From: an uncultured Planctomycetota bacterium
GTDB lineage: Bacteria > Planctomycetota > Planctomycetia > Pirellulales > Thermoguttaceae
NCBI GenBank assembly: GCA_900318195.1
Contig: ONJR01000132.1
Location: forward strand, 1 to 59,923
Reading direction: 5' to 3'
Length of the DNA stretch: 59,923 bases
A program made the translations under genes and the position numbers. The notes below the pieces were generated by a model. The model had not been told where the DNA came from. It was given only the letters and a program-made list of their open reading frames with translations, and searched no databases. Numbering within the stretch: the stretch's first letter is position 1; every line of letters begins with the position of its first letter. Below, piece after piece: positions 26,935 to 35,372 of this stretch.

Positions 26935-26958
26935 ACTCGCGCGATACGTAGCGCGAGT
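26935..26958 (-). terminator. Hairpin between the HNH gene and the NADAR gene
   Basis: ACTCGCGC (26935-26942) pairs with GCGCGAGT (26951-26958), loop GATACGTA. On the minus strand it is followed by TGACTTCTG, so termination would be incomplete. Confidence 0.5.
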
Positions 26959-26995
26959 CATAATCTTTGTCTGCGTCGAATTAGTCCAACTGACT

Positions 26996-29236
26996 CTATC
27001 TGTATTTTCGATGCGCCTCTATATGCGCTCTAGGATCGAGGATTCGAAGATTATCCAAATCGTAGACGGCGAAAGCGCCGCGCTGTTTAATCGGTTTGAG
27101 GTGATGAAGCTCATACTTTATCCTTTTGCCGACGCGCGTCTCCTCCGGCGCATAAGGCGCGCGACCTTTGAGGACTCCGGTAAAGTCCAAGCCATACTTC
27201 GCACACAAACTCGCGTCTTCAGCAACTGCGATCCAAAGTTCACTGCGAAGTTCGTTGAAAGACTTATATTGACGTCCGGCAAGACGCGACGCAACTGCCG
27301 AGACCACTGGATCGTTTTGCCCCGTACCCGATGCAAAGCCTGATATTCTTCGTAGCTCAGGCGTCGTTAGCGCGCGCCGTGAATTTTCGGCCAGTTTTCC
27401 GTCCGGCGCGACGGAATACAGCTTATTCCCGAGAACCTCAAAATTGTACGACTCTGCGCCAGCGCGCGGACTCTTGCCAACAATTCGTTTCGTCTCACCG
27501 TTCGGCATACGAATTTGTTCGCCGGCTCGTAGCGCGTTCACCGTAAGGTTACAATTGTGATCAACAGACCAGAATGTCTGCGAGCTAAAAACGCTTACTG
27601 GCGCGTCCTGCCCTTCCATCAAGAGATCAACCTTGTATGCTCCGTCGCGCGAAATCATACCAGTAATGAGCGCGCCGTCCCCCGATTGGTATTCATAAGA
27701 ATTATCGACGTTCACGAGCGTCGCCCAACCAGCGCAACCAATTTCATTGAAATCGATCCAAACTCTAACGTTCGATTCATTCGATTCATAATGGTATTGC
27801 GGCGCGAGCTCGGCTTGCGCTCGCACAAACTCGTCAACACTCGTTTGAAGTCCTTGATCGCTAAGCCAATCATTGGGTCGAAGGACGCTTACCGTATACG
27901 AGACGCCGCCCTTCTTGGCGCTCTGATAACTGAGCGTATAAAGAGAATGCGGCGTGTCGGCAAAATACAATTCGGCTTCGCAATCCTCACAGTCGCCCGA
28001 ACTAAGGGACGGTATGCGACCGCCAACTTGCAAATCGCCAAGATTAACGCGAATCTCTTCGGGGGTTTCTGACTCGAACAGCTCTGATTCTTGGGATTCA
28101 TTGTCGCCAATAGTCGGCGTTATTTCCAACTCATTGCTACCATTTTCATTACTCTCGACGCTCTCGGGTTGCAAAGTTCCAACAGTCGACTCTTCACCAT
28201 TACCGTCGCTTTCTTCCGCGTCTTCTTTCGGGTCGTTTTCCTCCTCTGAAATGGACGACGAGAGGTCAAGTATTGCGGCGAGCAGTTGACCAGTCGATTT
28301 CGCAAGTTCGTCATAATTGTCAGGATCCTCCGACGCCAACGCTTGATATAGTTCGTTAGCTTCCCGCATCGGCTCGTCGGCGTCGGAAAATTTCTTGTCG
28401 CAAATTTTAGCGAGCGCTAGAAATCGAAGCGCGTCGGCCAACTCGGAACGATAATCTTTCGGATTATCAGCGGCAAGTTCGCGGAAAATCGCAATCGCCT
28501 CTTCGCTGTCCTTGGAGACGTCGGCGTAACGTTTGAGCAAATAGTTCGAAAGAGCCAACCTAGCAAGCGCCTTTGCCAAACCTGGCTGGTGAGTTTGAGG
28601 ATCAAACTTGGCAAGTTTCCGACGATAATCAACAGACTCTTGGTAGTATTTTTTGGCCTCGTCATATTGCCCAATGGAACAACAACAATTCGCGAGATTG
28701 AGTAGCGGAGTCGTCAGACTGGCGTAAAAATTCTGAGGATCGTCTTGAGCTAGCTTACGCCCGAGAGCAATTGACTCTCTAAAAGCCGCCGTCGCTTCTT
28801 GCATACAATCCTGGCTTTTTTGGATCACACCTAGAAGATTCAATGCCACCGCTAAAGTCGGTTCGTATTCCTCCGGATTTTGCCTAACGAGTCCTCGAAG
28901 CCTATCGATCGCTTCCGCGCATACTTTCTCTGCCTCCGCCAACTTTCCGCGCGCTTCAAGAATCTCCGCAAGCTTTATGAGCGCAGAAACAAACTCATGC
29001 GTTTGACTGGAATCTTCCGTGATGATTTCGCGGAGTTCTGATACTATCGTTACATACTGGGTTTCAATCTTTTCGTCGTATTCGACGGACGTTGTAACCT
29101 CTTCAACGCGTCGTTCAACGATTACCTGTTGCGGCGTCGGACTTGCAAACGCGCTAAAAGCGCACGCCCAATACGCTAGGAACGTTATCACAATCAAAAG
29201 AACGCCAAAACTTCTATTAGTCAGTTTTACTTTCAT
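26996..29236 (-). CDS. Secreted TPR-HINT-HNH nuclease (colicin-E-type toxin)
   Basis: A 746-residue protein. The Sec signal (1-32) is followed by about five 46-residue TPR units (about 75-305), an acidic Glu/Asp/Ser linker (about 325-400), an undefined beta-rich part (about 405-550), a HINT-like segment (about 556-617; SVDHN, ALRAGEQI, YNFEVLGNKLYSV, LAEN) and a C-terminal colicin-E/pyocin-type DNase domain (about 638-746). The HNH core is intact: Arg705, Glu709, His711, His712, Asn729, His738, His742, at the colicin E9 spacing except for two extra residues before Asn729. So it is predicted to cut DNA when delivered. The best start is the Met at 29236; its ribosome site is weak. The NADAR gene follows, and the 15-repeat TPR gene lies 361 nt upstream. 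Confidence 0.88.
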   Translation of the reverse strand: MKVKLTNRSFGVLLIVITFLAYWACAFSAFASPTPQQVIVERRVEEVTTSVEYDEKIETQYVTIVSELREIITEDSSQTHEFVSALIKLAEILEARGKLAEAEKVCAEAIDRLRGLVRQNPEEYEPTLAVALNLLGVIQKSQDCMQEATAAFRESIALGRKLAQDDPQNFYASLTTPLLNLANCCCSIGQYDEAKKYYQESVDYRRKLAKFDPQTHQPGLAKALARLALSNYLLKRYADVSKDSEEAIAIFRELAADNPKDYRSELADALRFLALAKICDKKFSDADEPMREANELYQALASEDPDNYDELAKSTGQLLAAILDLSSSISEEENDPKEDAEESDGNGEESTVGTLQPESVESNENGSNELEITPTIGDNESQESELFESETPEEIRVNLGDLQVGGRIPSLSSGDCEDCEAELYFADTPHSLYTLSYQSAKKGGVSYTVSVLRPNDWLSDQGLQTSVDEFVRAQAELAPQYHYESNESNVRVWIDFNEIGCAGWATLVNVDNSYEYQSGDGALITGMISRDGAYKVDLLMEGQDAPVSVFSSQTFWSVDHNCNLTVNALRAGEQIRMPNGETKRIVGKSPRAGAESYNFEVLGNKLYSVAPDGKLAENSRRALTTPELRRISGFASGTGQNDPVVSAVASRLAGRQYKSFNELRSELWIAVAEDASLCAKYGLDFTGVLKGRAPYAPEETRVGKRIKYELHHLKPIKQRGAFAVYDLDNLRILDPRAHIEAHRKYR

Positions 29237-29597
29237 TACGCCGATCTCGCTCTTATCGGATTGTCAATGGTTGTCTCTTTCCACAATATGGGAACGTCGT
29301 GAGTCCGGAATAGCCTGAAAACCGCGAATGCGGCTAGAATGCTAGCTTTCTTCCTGACAAATCATTTCGCAAAATCCTCCGATCAATTTGCCGAACTCAA
29401 TACTAAAGAGGACTCCAAGTGAGTTTATGGGAAGAAATCGACCAAAAAAGTAAAATACTCCTAATACGCCGCTACGGTTCCTCTGTTGCTATCTCACGCG
29501 TTCAAAATAAAAAAAAGACCTACCCCTTTCAAAACGCAAAGGGTAGGTCTCTTTTAGAACAAAACTTCAACGCCTGGAGCGTTTAATCGCGAACCCG
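29237..29597. other. Intergenic region between the HNH toxin and 15-repeat TPR genes
   Basis: Holds the terminator of the TPR gene (29516-29550) and the upstream region of the HNH gene. A small inverted repeat CCGC/GCGG occurs near 29320. TTGACA on the minus strand (29265-29270) has no matching -10. No gene is seen. Confidence 0.5.
29516..29550 (-). terminator. Terminator of the 15-repeat TPR gene
   Basis: AGACCTACCC (29516-29525) pairs with GGGTAGGTCT (29541-29550), with an extension TTT/AAA. On the minus strand the stem is followed by a run of eight T. Confidence 0.92.
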
Positions 29598-31973
29598 CTA
29601 CTTCTCCAGCTGAGAGGCAATCAACTCCGTTAGTTTCTGCGCGTCGGCCAACGCTTCGCCGAACTGCTCCTGATTCTCTTTCGATAGGTTTTGATAAAGG
29701 TCGACCGCTTCCTGCGCCATCGGCGCCGCTTGCTCGTAGCGATCATTATTGTAGTACACGACCGCTACGTTGTAGACAACGGACGCCAATTCCGGCGTGT
29801 ACGCTACGGCGTTTTGCGTAACGAGCGAACGATAGAGCGCGATCGCTTCTCCGCTAGCCGCGTCCCCGTCCTGTTCTTTGTGCAGATCATACAGCAGATC
29901 GGCAAGACTATACAACGCGCGCGCGAGCCCTGGATTGTAGTCGACAGGGTTTGCCGCAGCAAGTTGGCGACGCAGTTCGATCGTTTGACGATACGTCGCT
30001 TCAGCGTCCTGGTAACGATTGAGGCTCTTGAGCAAATTAGCGAGGTTGTTGAGAGCAATGGCTAGACCCGGATTGTACTCGTCGGGATTAGTAGCGGCCA
30101 ACTTGCGGCGCAATTCGATCGACTCTTTATAAGCCGCTTCCGCCGCGTCAAATTGGTTGAGATCGCTCAGAACGTTCGCGTCGTTATTGAGAGAGACGGC
30201 AAGAGCAGAAGCGTAACCGTCGGGTTTGGCGGCGGCGAGTTTGCGGTATGTCGCAATCGCTTCTTTGAAAGCGGCGTCGGCTTCGGCGTACTGCTTCGTC
30301 GCTTGTAGTAAACTTGCGAGATTGCCAAGCGCGGTTGCAAGTCGCGGTTCATATACTTCAGGACTCTCGGCGTCGAGAGCGCGGTAGAGTTCAATCGCCT
30401 CTTGATATTCCGCGAGCGCGGCGTCGTATTGTTGAAGATCTCTATGCAAGTTCGCCAGTTTGTCGAGCGAGTCGGCTAGCTCTGGATTGAACCTAGTCGA
30501 ATCCTTTTGAGCCAGCTCACGGCGAAGCTCGATCGCTTCGCGGTATTCTGGTTCCGCAACGTCGAATCGCTTAGCGTTCTCATGCAAGCTACCCAGTTCG
30601 TTGAGAAGTTGCGCGATAATTGGATTGTATTTCTCTGGTTCACTCTTCGCCAAGGCGCGCGATAACTCAAGCGCCTCCTGCAACTCGCTCTCAACGTCCT
30701 CGTTGAGATTAAGCTCCTTATGCAAATTCGCCAATCTAACGAGTAGCGTCGCGAGCTCGGAATTATGCGCGCTCGGCTTACTTTTCGCTAATTCGCGACG
30801 AAGCGCGACCGCTTCCGCATATTCCGACGCCGCTTCGTCGAGACGCTTGAGCTCCTTATGTAGACTCGCTAGTCGCGCAAGGGTCTCTGCGACCGCCGTT
30901 CCGTAGCTCTGCGGCTTCTGTTCCGCGAGCTTTTTACGTATTTCAAGCGCCTCTTGTAATTCTTTTTCAGCGTCCTCTACGCGACCAACGCTCCTGTGCA
31001 GGTTCGAGACGTTCACGAGCTGTAACGCGAGCTCCGAATTGTGCTGCTCTGCTCCCCTTTCCGCTAGTTGCCGACGAATTGCGAGCGCCTCTTGATACTC
31101 TGCTTCAGCGCTGTCGATTTGATTCGTCTTGACATGGAGAACCGCTAGGTTATTGAGCGTAATCGCCAGACTCAAGCTGTGCGCTCCCGGCTTCTTTTTC
31201 GCCAGCTCGCGTCGCAACGCGACCGCTTCCTGGTACTCCGTCTCAGCCTCTTTAAACATACCGCGTTCGCCATGCAAGTACGCAAGCGCAAAGAGCGTCT
31301 GAGCAAGTTCGGACTCGTACGCGCCGGGCTTATTCTTAACGAGATCGCGCAAAATTTCGAGCGCCGCTTTGTATCGCGCTTCCGCCGCGTCGAACTTGCC
31401 GGACTGACTGAGCGTTCGCGCCCAGGCGATTATCGTATTGGCAAACTCGGGCATATATCGTTCAGGCGACTCTTTAGCAAATGTCGTCTGAATGTCAAAA
31501 GCTTCCTTGAATTCCGCTTCCGCTTGTTGAAAACGCTTCCGCTCGCCGTGCATTAACGCCAGATAATATATTACGCGAGCAAGATCGGGGTTGTGGACTT
31601 CTGGATTCTCACTCGCGAGCTTTTTACGAATCTCGATCGATTCCTGGTACTCGGCTTCTGCGGCGTCGTACATCTTACGCTTATCGTGTAAGATAGCTAA
31701 ATTTGAAAGCGCGACGGCAAGATTACGCGAATACGCTTGCGGATTCTGTTTAACCAGCTTGCGGAATTTCTCAACTTTATCGCGATATTGAGTCTCCTCG
31801 CGATCAGCTTTCGCGCCGTCGTCAGCGCGTTTGCTCGTAACGTTCTTAGTCTCAGTCGCCTTCGCCGTCGCAGTCGTTACGTTTTCCATGCGCCCAGTCG
31901 TCTGTGAAAACGCGGCGCTATTCGACAAAGCAACAATCGCTACGAACGTTAAAAGTGTCGACGTTAATTTCAT
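29598..31973 (-). CDS. Secreted protein of fifteen 46-residue TPR units
   Basis: A 791-residue exported protein (Sec signal 1-23). After a Thr/Lys/Ala linker it consists of exactly fifteen tandem units of 46 residues (residues 74-763), each with the pattern A-x4-P-x-x-(Y/H)-x-x-x-LA-x-x-L-x-x-LA-x-L-(H/L) then a helix ending EA-(I/L)-x-x-x-R-x-L, with no length variation. This is the kinesin-light-chain type of TPR. The adjacent HNH-toxin gene uses the same unit, so the two probably bind the same partner or each other. AGGTG lies 6 nt before the ATG. Function unknown. Confidence 0.92.
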   Translation of the reverse strand: MKLTSTLLTFVAIVALSNSAAFSQTTGRMENVTTATAKATETKNVTSKRADDGAKADREETQYRDKVEKFRKLVKQNPQAYSRNLAVALSNLAILHDKRKMYDAAEAEYQESIEIRKKLASENPEVHNPDLARVIYYLALMHGERKRFQQAEAEFKEAFDIQTTFAKESPERYMPEFANTIIAWARTLSQSGKFDAAEARYKAALEILRDLVKNKPGAYESELAQTLFALAYLHGERGMFKEAETEYQEAVALRRELAKKKPGAHSLSLAITLNNLAVLHVKTNQIDSAEAEYQEALAIRRQLAERGAEQHNSELALQLVNVSNLHRSVGRVEDAEKELQEALEIRKKLAEQKPQSYGTAVAETLARLASLHKELKRLDEAASEYAEAVALRRELAKSKPSAHNSELATLLVRLANLHKELNLNEDVESELQEALELSRALAKSEPEKYNPIIAQLLNELGSLHENAKRFDVAEPEYREAIELRRELAQKDSTRFNPELADSLDKLANLHRDLQQYDAALAEYQEAIELYRALDAESPEVYEPRLATALGNLASLLQATKQYAEADAAFKEAIATYRKLAAAKPDGYASALAVSLNNDANVLSDLNQFDAAEAAYKESIELRRKLAATNPDEYNPGLAIALNNLANLLKSLNRYQDAEATYRQTIELRRQLAAANPVDYNPGLARALYSLADLLYDLHKEQDGDAASGEAIALYRSLVTQNAVAYTPELASVVYNVAVVYYNNDRYEQAAPMAQEAVDLYQNLSKENQEQFGEALADAQKLTELIASQLEK

Positions 31974-32537
31974 GATCGCACCTGTTCGTTAAAATTAGCA
32001 TAACCAATACAAATCTAATCTGATTGACGAGACGGCAAGGCGCTCAATCAGACAAGCGTTCGCCATTCCTCACAGTCTCTCACAACCATGCGTCTCTTAT
32101 TATAACGTGTAATCTACGAGTACAAACGCATCTAAAGGAAAAGACAGAGCGTTCGCAAACGACGAGCTTCTTGTTATTAGGATTAGATCATACTGGAGAA
32201 ACACAAAGGATAAGCGCCTTTCGTTACATTGAGAATATAGCTATTTTACAAAAGAGTCGAATTAATCCGTCTGGTTACGTCTTTGCACATGTTAAAACAG
32301 AAAAACAGATAAAAAATGGCGCAAAAAAGACGCGATTGTTGCTTAAGGAAAAAGGCAAGATTATAATGGTAGGTAATCAGACAGATTGCGAGCGTTAAGA
32401 CTCGTTCGTTGCGCAATACAGGATGAGTCGTCAGGCAATGCCGGAAAGATCGTTGCGCTCGAATCTGATATTCATTCATTCGGATTCCCGATTGGGTTTC
32501 CAAGTAATTCATATTTTTCGCACAAGGATATTGCAAG
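31974..32537. other. Intergenic region upstream of the DUF1559 gene
   Basis: Divergent spacer of 564 nt, more A/T-rich than its surroundings. It holds the promoter at 32339 and the upstream region of the TPR gene. A 124-codon frame (32024-32398) lacks a ribosome site and shows no protein-like pattern. Confidence 0.5.
32339..32367 (+). promoter_or_regulatory. Promoter of the DUF1559 gene
   Basis: TTGCTT (32339-32344), a 17-nt spacer and TATAAT (32362-32367); the leader is about 165 nt. Confidence 0.6.
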
Positions 32538-33599
32538 ATGAATCATGCTAAATTAGAGAAGGGAGGCAAGAGACGTGGCTTCACGCTCGTTGAGCTTCTC
32601 GTCGTTATCGCGATTATCGGTATTTTAATCGGTCTTCTTCTTCCCGCTGTGCAGTCGGCGCGCGAGGCGGCGCGACGAATGCAATGCACGAATAATCTTA
32701 AGCAGTTCGGGCTCGGATTCCACAACTATGTCGACGCGAACAAGGCGCTCATGGCAGGTCTAAACGGTGCGAACGGTTTCACCTGGGCTTATAAGATTTT
32801 GCCCTATATCGAGCAAACGGCTCTCTACGCAACGATCGATTGGAAGACGCCAACCTACGCTGGCACGACGAATAACGCCGCCGTCTTTAATCAGAAAAAC
32901 CGAATTAGCACGTTCAGCTGTCCAAGCGACAATCCAGGCGCCGTCGTACCAGACGGCGACCCAACCTCCGCCTACCGCGGTCGTTATCTCGCCAACTATC
33001 TCGTGAGCGTCGGCAGCACAGGTTGGTACGACCCGATCGGCGTCGAAATCGGTAAAAACTGGTGGGTTTCGGAACTTGACGTCAACGGCTATGCAGAACA
33101 TCAAGGCGCCTTCTTCGGCGGACACTATCAGTCAGGTAAATACGGCACGTATCAGACGTGGGCGTGCGCGACGGACGGACTCTCCAACACAGCGATTATG
33201 AGCGAAATCCTCATTGGCGATTTCGACCGCACAAGTCCTACGGCAACGACTGCGCGTCAGGATACGCGCGGCGTCTTCTGGCGCGCGTGCTTGACGCCGT
33301 TCTACACGCACTATAACACGCCGAACTCGACGTTTTACGACAAAATGCTCTACGACTACTGCCGTTGCGTCAATAACGAAGCGCGCAATCTGCCCTGCAA
33401 GGACTACGATCTCGTTTTGACTGATAAGCGCGGCGGGTCGCAAGACGTCGCGTGGGTCTCCGCGCGTAGTCGACATTCCGGAGGCGTCAACTGCGTATAC
33501 GCCGACGGTTCCGTACACTTCGTTAGCAGTACGATTCAACCCGAGATATGGCGCGCTATCGGTTCGACCCAAGGCGGCGAGAACGTTACTATGCCGTAA
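32538..33599 (+). CDS. DUF1559 prepilin-type protein
   Basis: A 353-residue protein of the large planctomycete DUF1559 family. It opens with a type IV prepilin signal ([17 protein letters not shown], cut before Phe), has the helix with [17 protein letters not shown], and ends in the H-X9-DG motif (His313, Asp323, Gly324) near the C-terminus. Such proteins are thought to be processed by prepilin peptidase and placed on the cell surface. AAGGA lies 9 nt before the ATG. It is followed after 31 nt by its usual partner, a small lipoprotein. Confidence 0.96.
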   Translation: MNHAKLEKGGKRRGFTLVELLVVIAIIGILIGLLLPAVQSAREAARRMQCTNNLKQFGLGFHNYVDANKALMAGLNGANGFTWAYKILPYIEQTALYATIDWKTPTYAGTTNNAAVFNQKNRISTFSCPSDNPGAVVPDGDPTSAYRGRYLANYLVSVGSTGWYDPIGVEIGKNWWVSELDVNGYAEHQGAFFGGHYQSGKYGTYQTWACATDGLSNTAIMSEILIGDFDRTSPTATTARQDTRGVFWRACLTPFYTHYNTPNSTFYDKMLYDYCRCVNNEARNLPCKDYDLVLTDKRGGSQDVAWVSARSRHSGGVNCVYADGSVHFVSSTIQPEIWRAIGSTQGGENVTMP

Positions 33600-33630
33600 A
33601 CTCGACGACTCGTAGGATGAAAGATCGAAA

Positions 33631-34089
33631 ATGAAAAAGCATTTACTATTAATCTGCTTACTATCGCTACTCGTCGTGGTCGCCGTAGGATGCGGAACGA
33701 AGCAACAACGCTCCGCTATTTCCGGCGCCGTTACTAGCGACGGCAAGCCCGTCCCGACAGGAGTGGTTCAATTTTCGCCAGAAAACCCCGATCCGTCGGT
33801 TTCGGTGGTCGGAGGCACGGCGGATATTATCGACGGACATTATGAAATTCCGGCGCAACCGAACGGGCTCATGCCAGGCAAGTACAAGGTCAAGGTTGTC
33901 TCGACTATTATGACCGACAAAGACGGCAATCGCATCGACCCTTTCGACGTCAAAGACGGTAAGGTCGATCCGCAATCGACAATAACGATAGACCTTGTCC
34001 CGCCTAAATACGGTACGAAGTCTGAACTCACGCTTGAAGTCGGCAATACGAAGTCAACGACATACGATATCCATATGACCAGCGAATAA
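33631..34089 (+). CDS. Transthyretin-like lipoprotein
   Basis: A 152-residue lipoprotein: the signal ends in VAVGC (Cys21). The mature part is one carboxypeptidase-regulatory/transthyretin-like beta sandwich (SGAVTSDGKPVPTGVVQFSP), with a conserved proline-glycine turn in LMPGKYKVKV. These small proteins regularly follow DUF1559 genes in planctomycetes, but their job is unknown. It sits 31 nt after the DUF1559 gene and is probably cotranscribed. Confidence 0.92.
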   Translation: MKKHLLLICLLSLLVVVAVGCGTKQQRSAISGAVTSDGKPVPTGVVQFSPENPDPSVSVVGGTADIIDGHYEIPAQPNGLMPGKYKVKVVSTIMTDKDGNRIDPFDVKDGKVDPQSTITIDLVPPKYGTKSELTLEVGNTKSTTYDIHMTSE

Positions 34090-34118
34090 AACTCGTTACA
34101 AGTAATGAGTCGTAGTAG

Positions 34119-34150
34119 CAGCCGATCACGTTTACTAACGCGGTCGGCTG
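34119..34150 (+). terminator. Possible terminator after the lipoprotein gene
   Basis: CAGCCGA (34119-34125) pairs with TCGGCTG (34144-34150); two further pairs extend it. TTCACATTTT follows. Confidence 0.5.
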
Positions 34151-34174
34151 TTCACATTTTGCAATGCTCATAAT

Positions 34175-34203
34175 TTGACTTTCAATGCGCGCGAATGTAC
34201 AAT
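34175..34203 (+). promoter_or_regulatory. Promoter of the glycosidase-like gene at 34251
   Basis: TTGACT (34175-34180), a 17-nt spacer and TACAAT (34198-34203), a near-ideal pair of boxes; the leader is about 40 nt. Confidence 0.8.
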
Positions 34204-34250
34204 AGTCGCACGTGCTGTCAATTCATACAACTTTCCTAACGGGGAACACT

Positions 34251-35360
34251 ATGCGCTCACTTAACTCGATTATAGCGCGACGACGCTTTTTGGTATCGTT
34301 AGCCGCAACTCCGATCGCCGCTTCGTCGTTCGTAGCGTTAGCGGACGAGATCAAGCCGCTCGACGTCGATCTAACAACGCCCTCCGACGTTACCGACGAC
34401 GAAATGAACAACATTTACTCCGAGCTGAAAACGCCGTATAAATACGGCGTCGTTCTACCGCAAGAGGACGGCGATCCCGTCGATTCGCCAAATATCTTCA
34501 AATTCGAAGGCGTTTGGTATATGGTGTATTTGCGTTTCCTCAACAAAACCGGATATATCGCGCGACTCGCAAAGAGCGACGACCTCGTTCATTGGGAAAA
34601 GCTCGGAACGGTAGTCCCCTTCCGCGAATCAGGCTGGGACGCGTGGCAATGCTCGCCCTCCGCCGCGCTGGTAGACTATACGTGGGGAGGTTCATACTCG
34701 CTACAATCATATCAAGGGAAATACTGGTTCACCTACATCGGGGGCGCTGGCAAAGGATATGAGCCCGACCCGCTAAAAATTGGTCTCGCCTACACCGACG
34801 CGCCGACCGAACCGAAAGAATGGTCGCGATTGACAGAGCCTATTATGACGCCCCAAGATCCCGACGCGCGTGAGTTCGAAAAGACCACTATGTATAAAAC
34901 TTCCGTCATTTGGGATCGCAATGAAACGCTAGGATACCCTTTCGTATGCTTCTATAACGGCAAGAGCGTCGCTACCGGTCAGTCGATCGAGAGAATTGGA
35001 ATCGCCGTCTCCAAGGACATGACGAACTGGCGACGTTATGGAAACGGACCGGTCGTCGACAACGGCTCCGGAATCTCGGGCGATCCGCAAATCGTTAGAA
35101 TCGGCAATCTCTGGGTCATGATCTATTTCGGCGCGTTCTGGAAACCGCAGGCGTTCGACACGTTCGCAGTTTCGCGCGATCTCGTCCACTGGCGTAAGTG
35201 GGACGGCGAGCATCTAGTAGCGCCGTCGGAGCCGTTCGATAAAACGTACGCGCACAAACCGTGGCTCGTTAAGCACGACGGCGTCGTTTACCACTTTTAC
35301 AACGCAGTAGGCGATCAGGGACGATGCATTGCGCTAGCTACTTCAAAACCGATCAAGTAA
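34251..35360 (+). CDS. Exported five-bladed beta-propeller glycosidase-like protein
   Basis: A 369-residue exported protein. The N-terminus carries a twin-arginine-like signal (ARRRFLVS). The mature part is a beta propeller of the GH43/GH32/GH130 type with repeated units: FKFEGVWYMVYLRF, KSDDLVHWEK, a central tryptophan-rich strand WDAWQCSPSA, SKDMTNWRRY, and the closing VKHDGVVYHFYNA. Family members cleave arabinosides, xylosides or mannosides, or act as phosphorylases; the exact one cannot be named. The start at 34251 has GGGGA 6 nt upstream. The sialidase-like gene follows 12 nt later. Confidence 0.75.
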   Translation: MRSLNSIIARRRFLVSLAATPIAASSFVALADEIKPLDVDLTTPSDVTDDEMNNIYSELKTPYKYGVVLPQEDGDPVDSPNIFKFEGVWYMVYLRFLNKTGYIARLAKSDDLVHWEKLGTVVPFRESGWDAWQCSPSAALVDYTWGGSYSLQSYQGKYWFTYIGGAGKGYEPDPLKIGLAYTDAPTEPKEWSRLTEPIMTPQDPDAREFEKTTMYKTSVIWDRNETLGYPFVCFYNGKSVATGQSIERIGIAVSKDMTNWRRYGNGPVVDNGSGISGDPQIVRIGNLWVMIYFGAFWKPQAFDTFAVSRDLVHWRKWDGEHLVAPSEPFDKTYAHKPWLVKHDGVVYHFYNAVGDQGRCIALATSKPIK

Positions 35361-35372
35361 AAGGAGCGCGCT

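Noticed and set aside
27011..27343. 110-codon frame opposite the HNH domain, considered as an immunity gene
   Set aside because: It is basic, lacks a ribosome site and does not resemble Im-type proteins, which are short and acidic.
32024..32398. 124-codon frame in the intergenic region before DUF1559
   Set aside because: No ribosome site, unusual composition and overlap with the promoter region.
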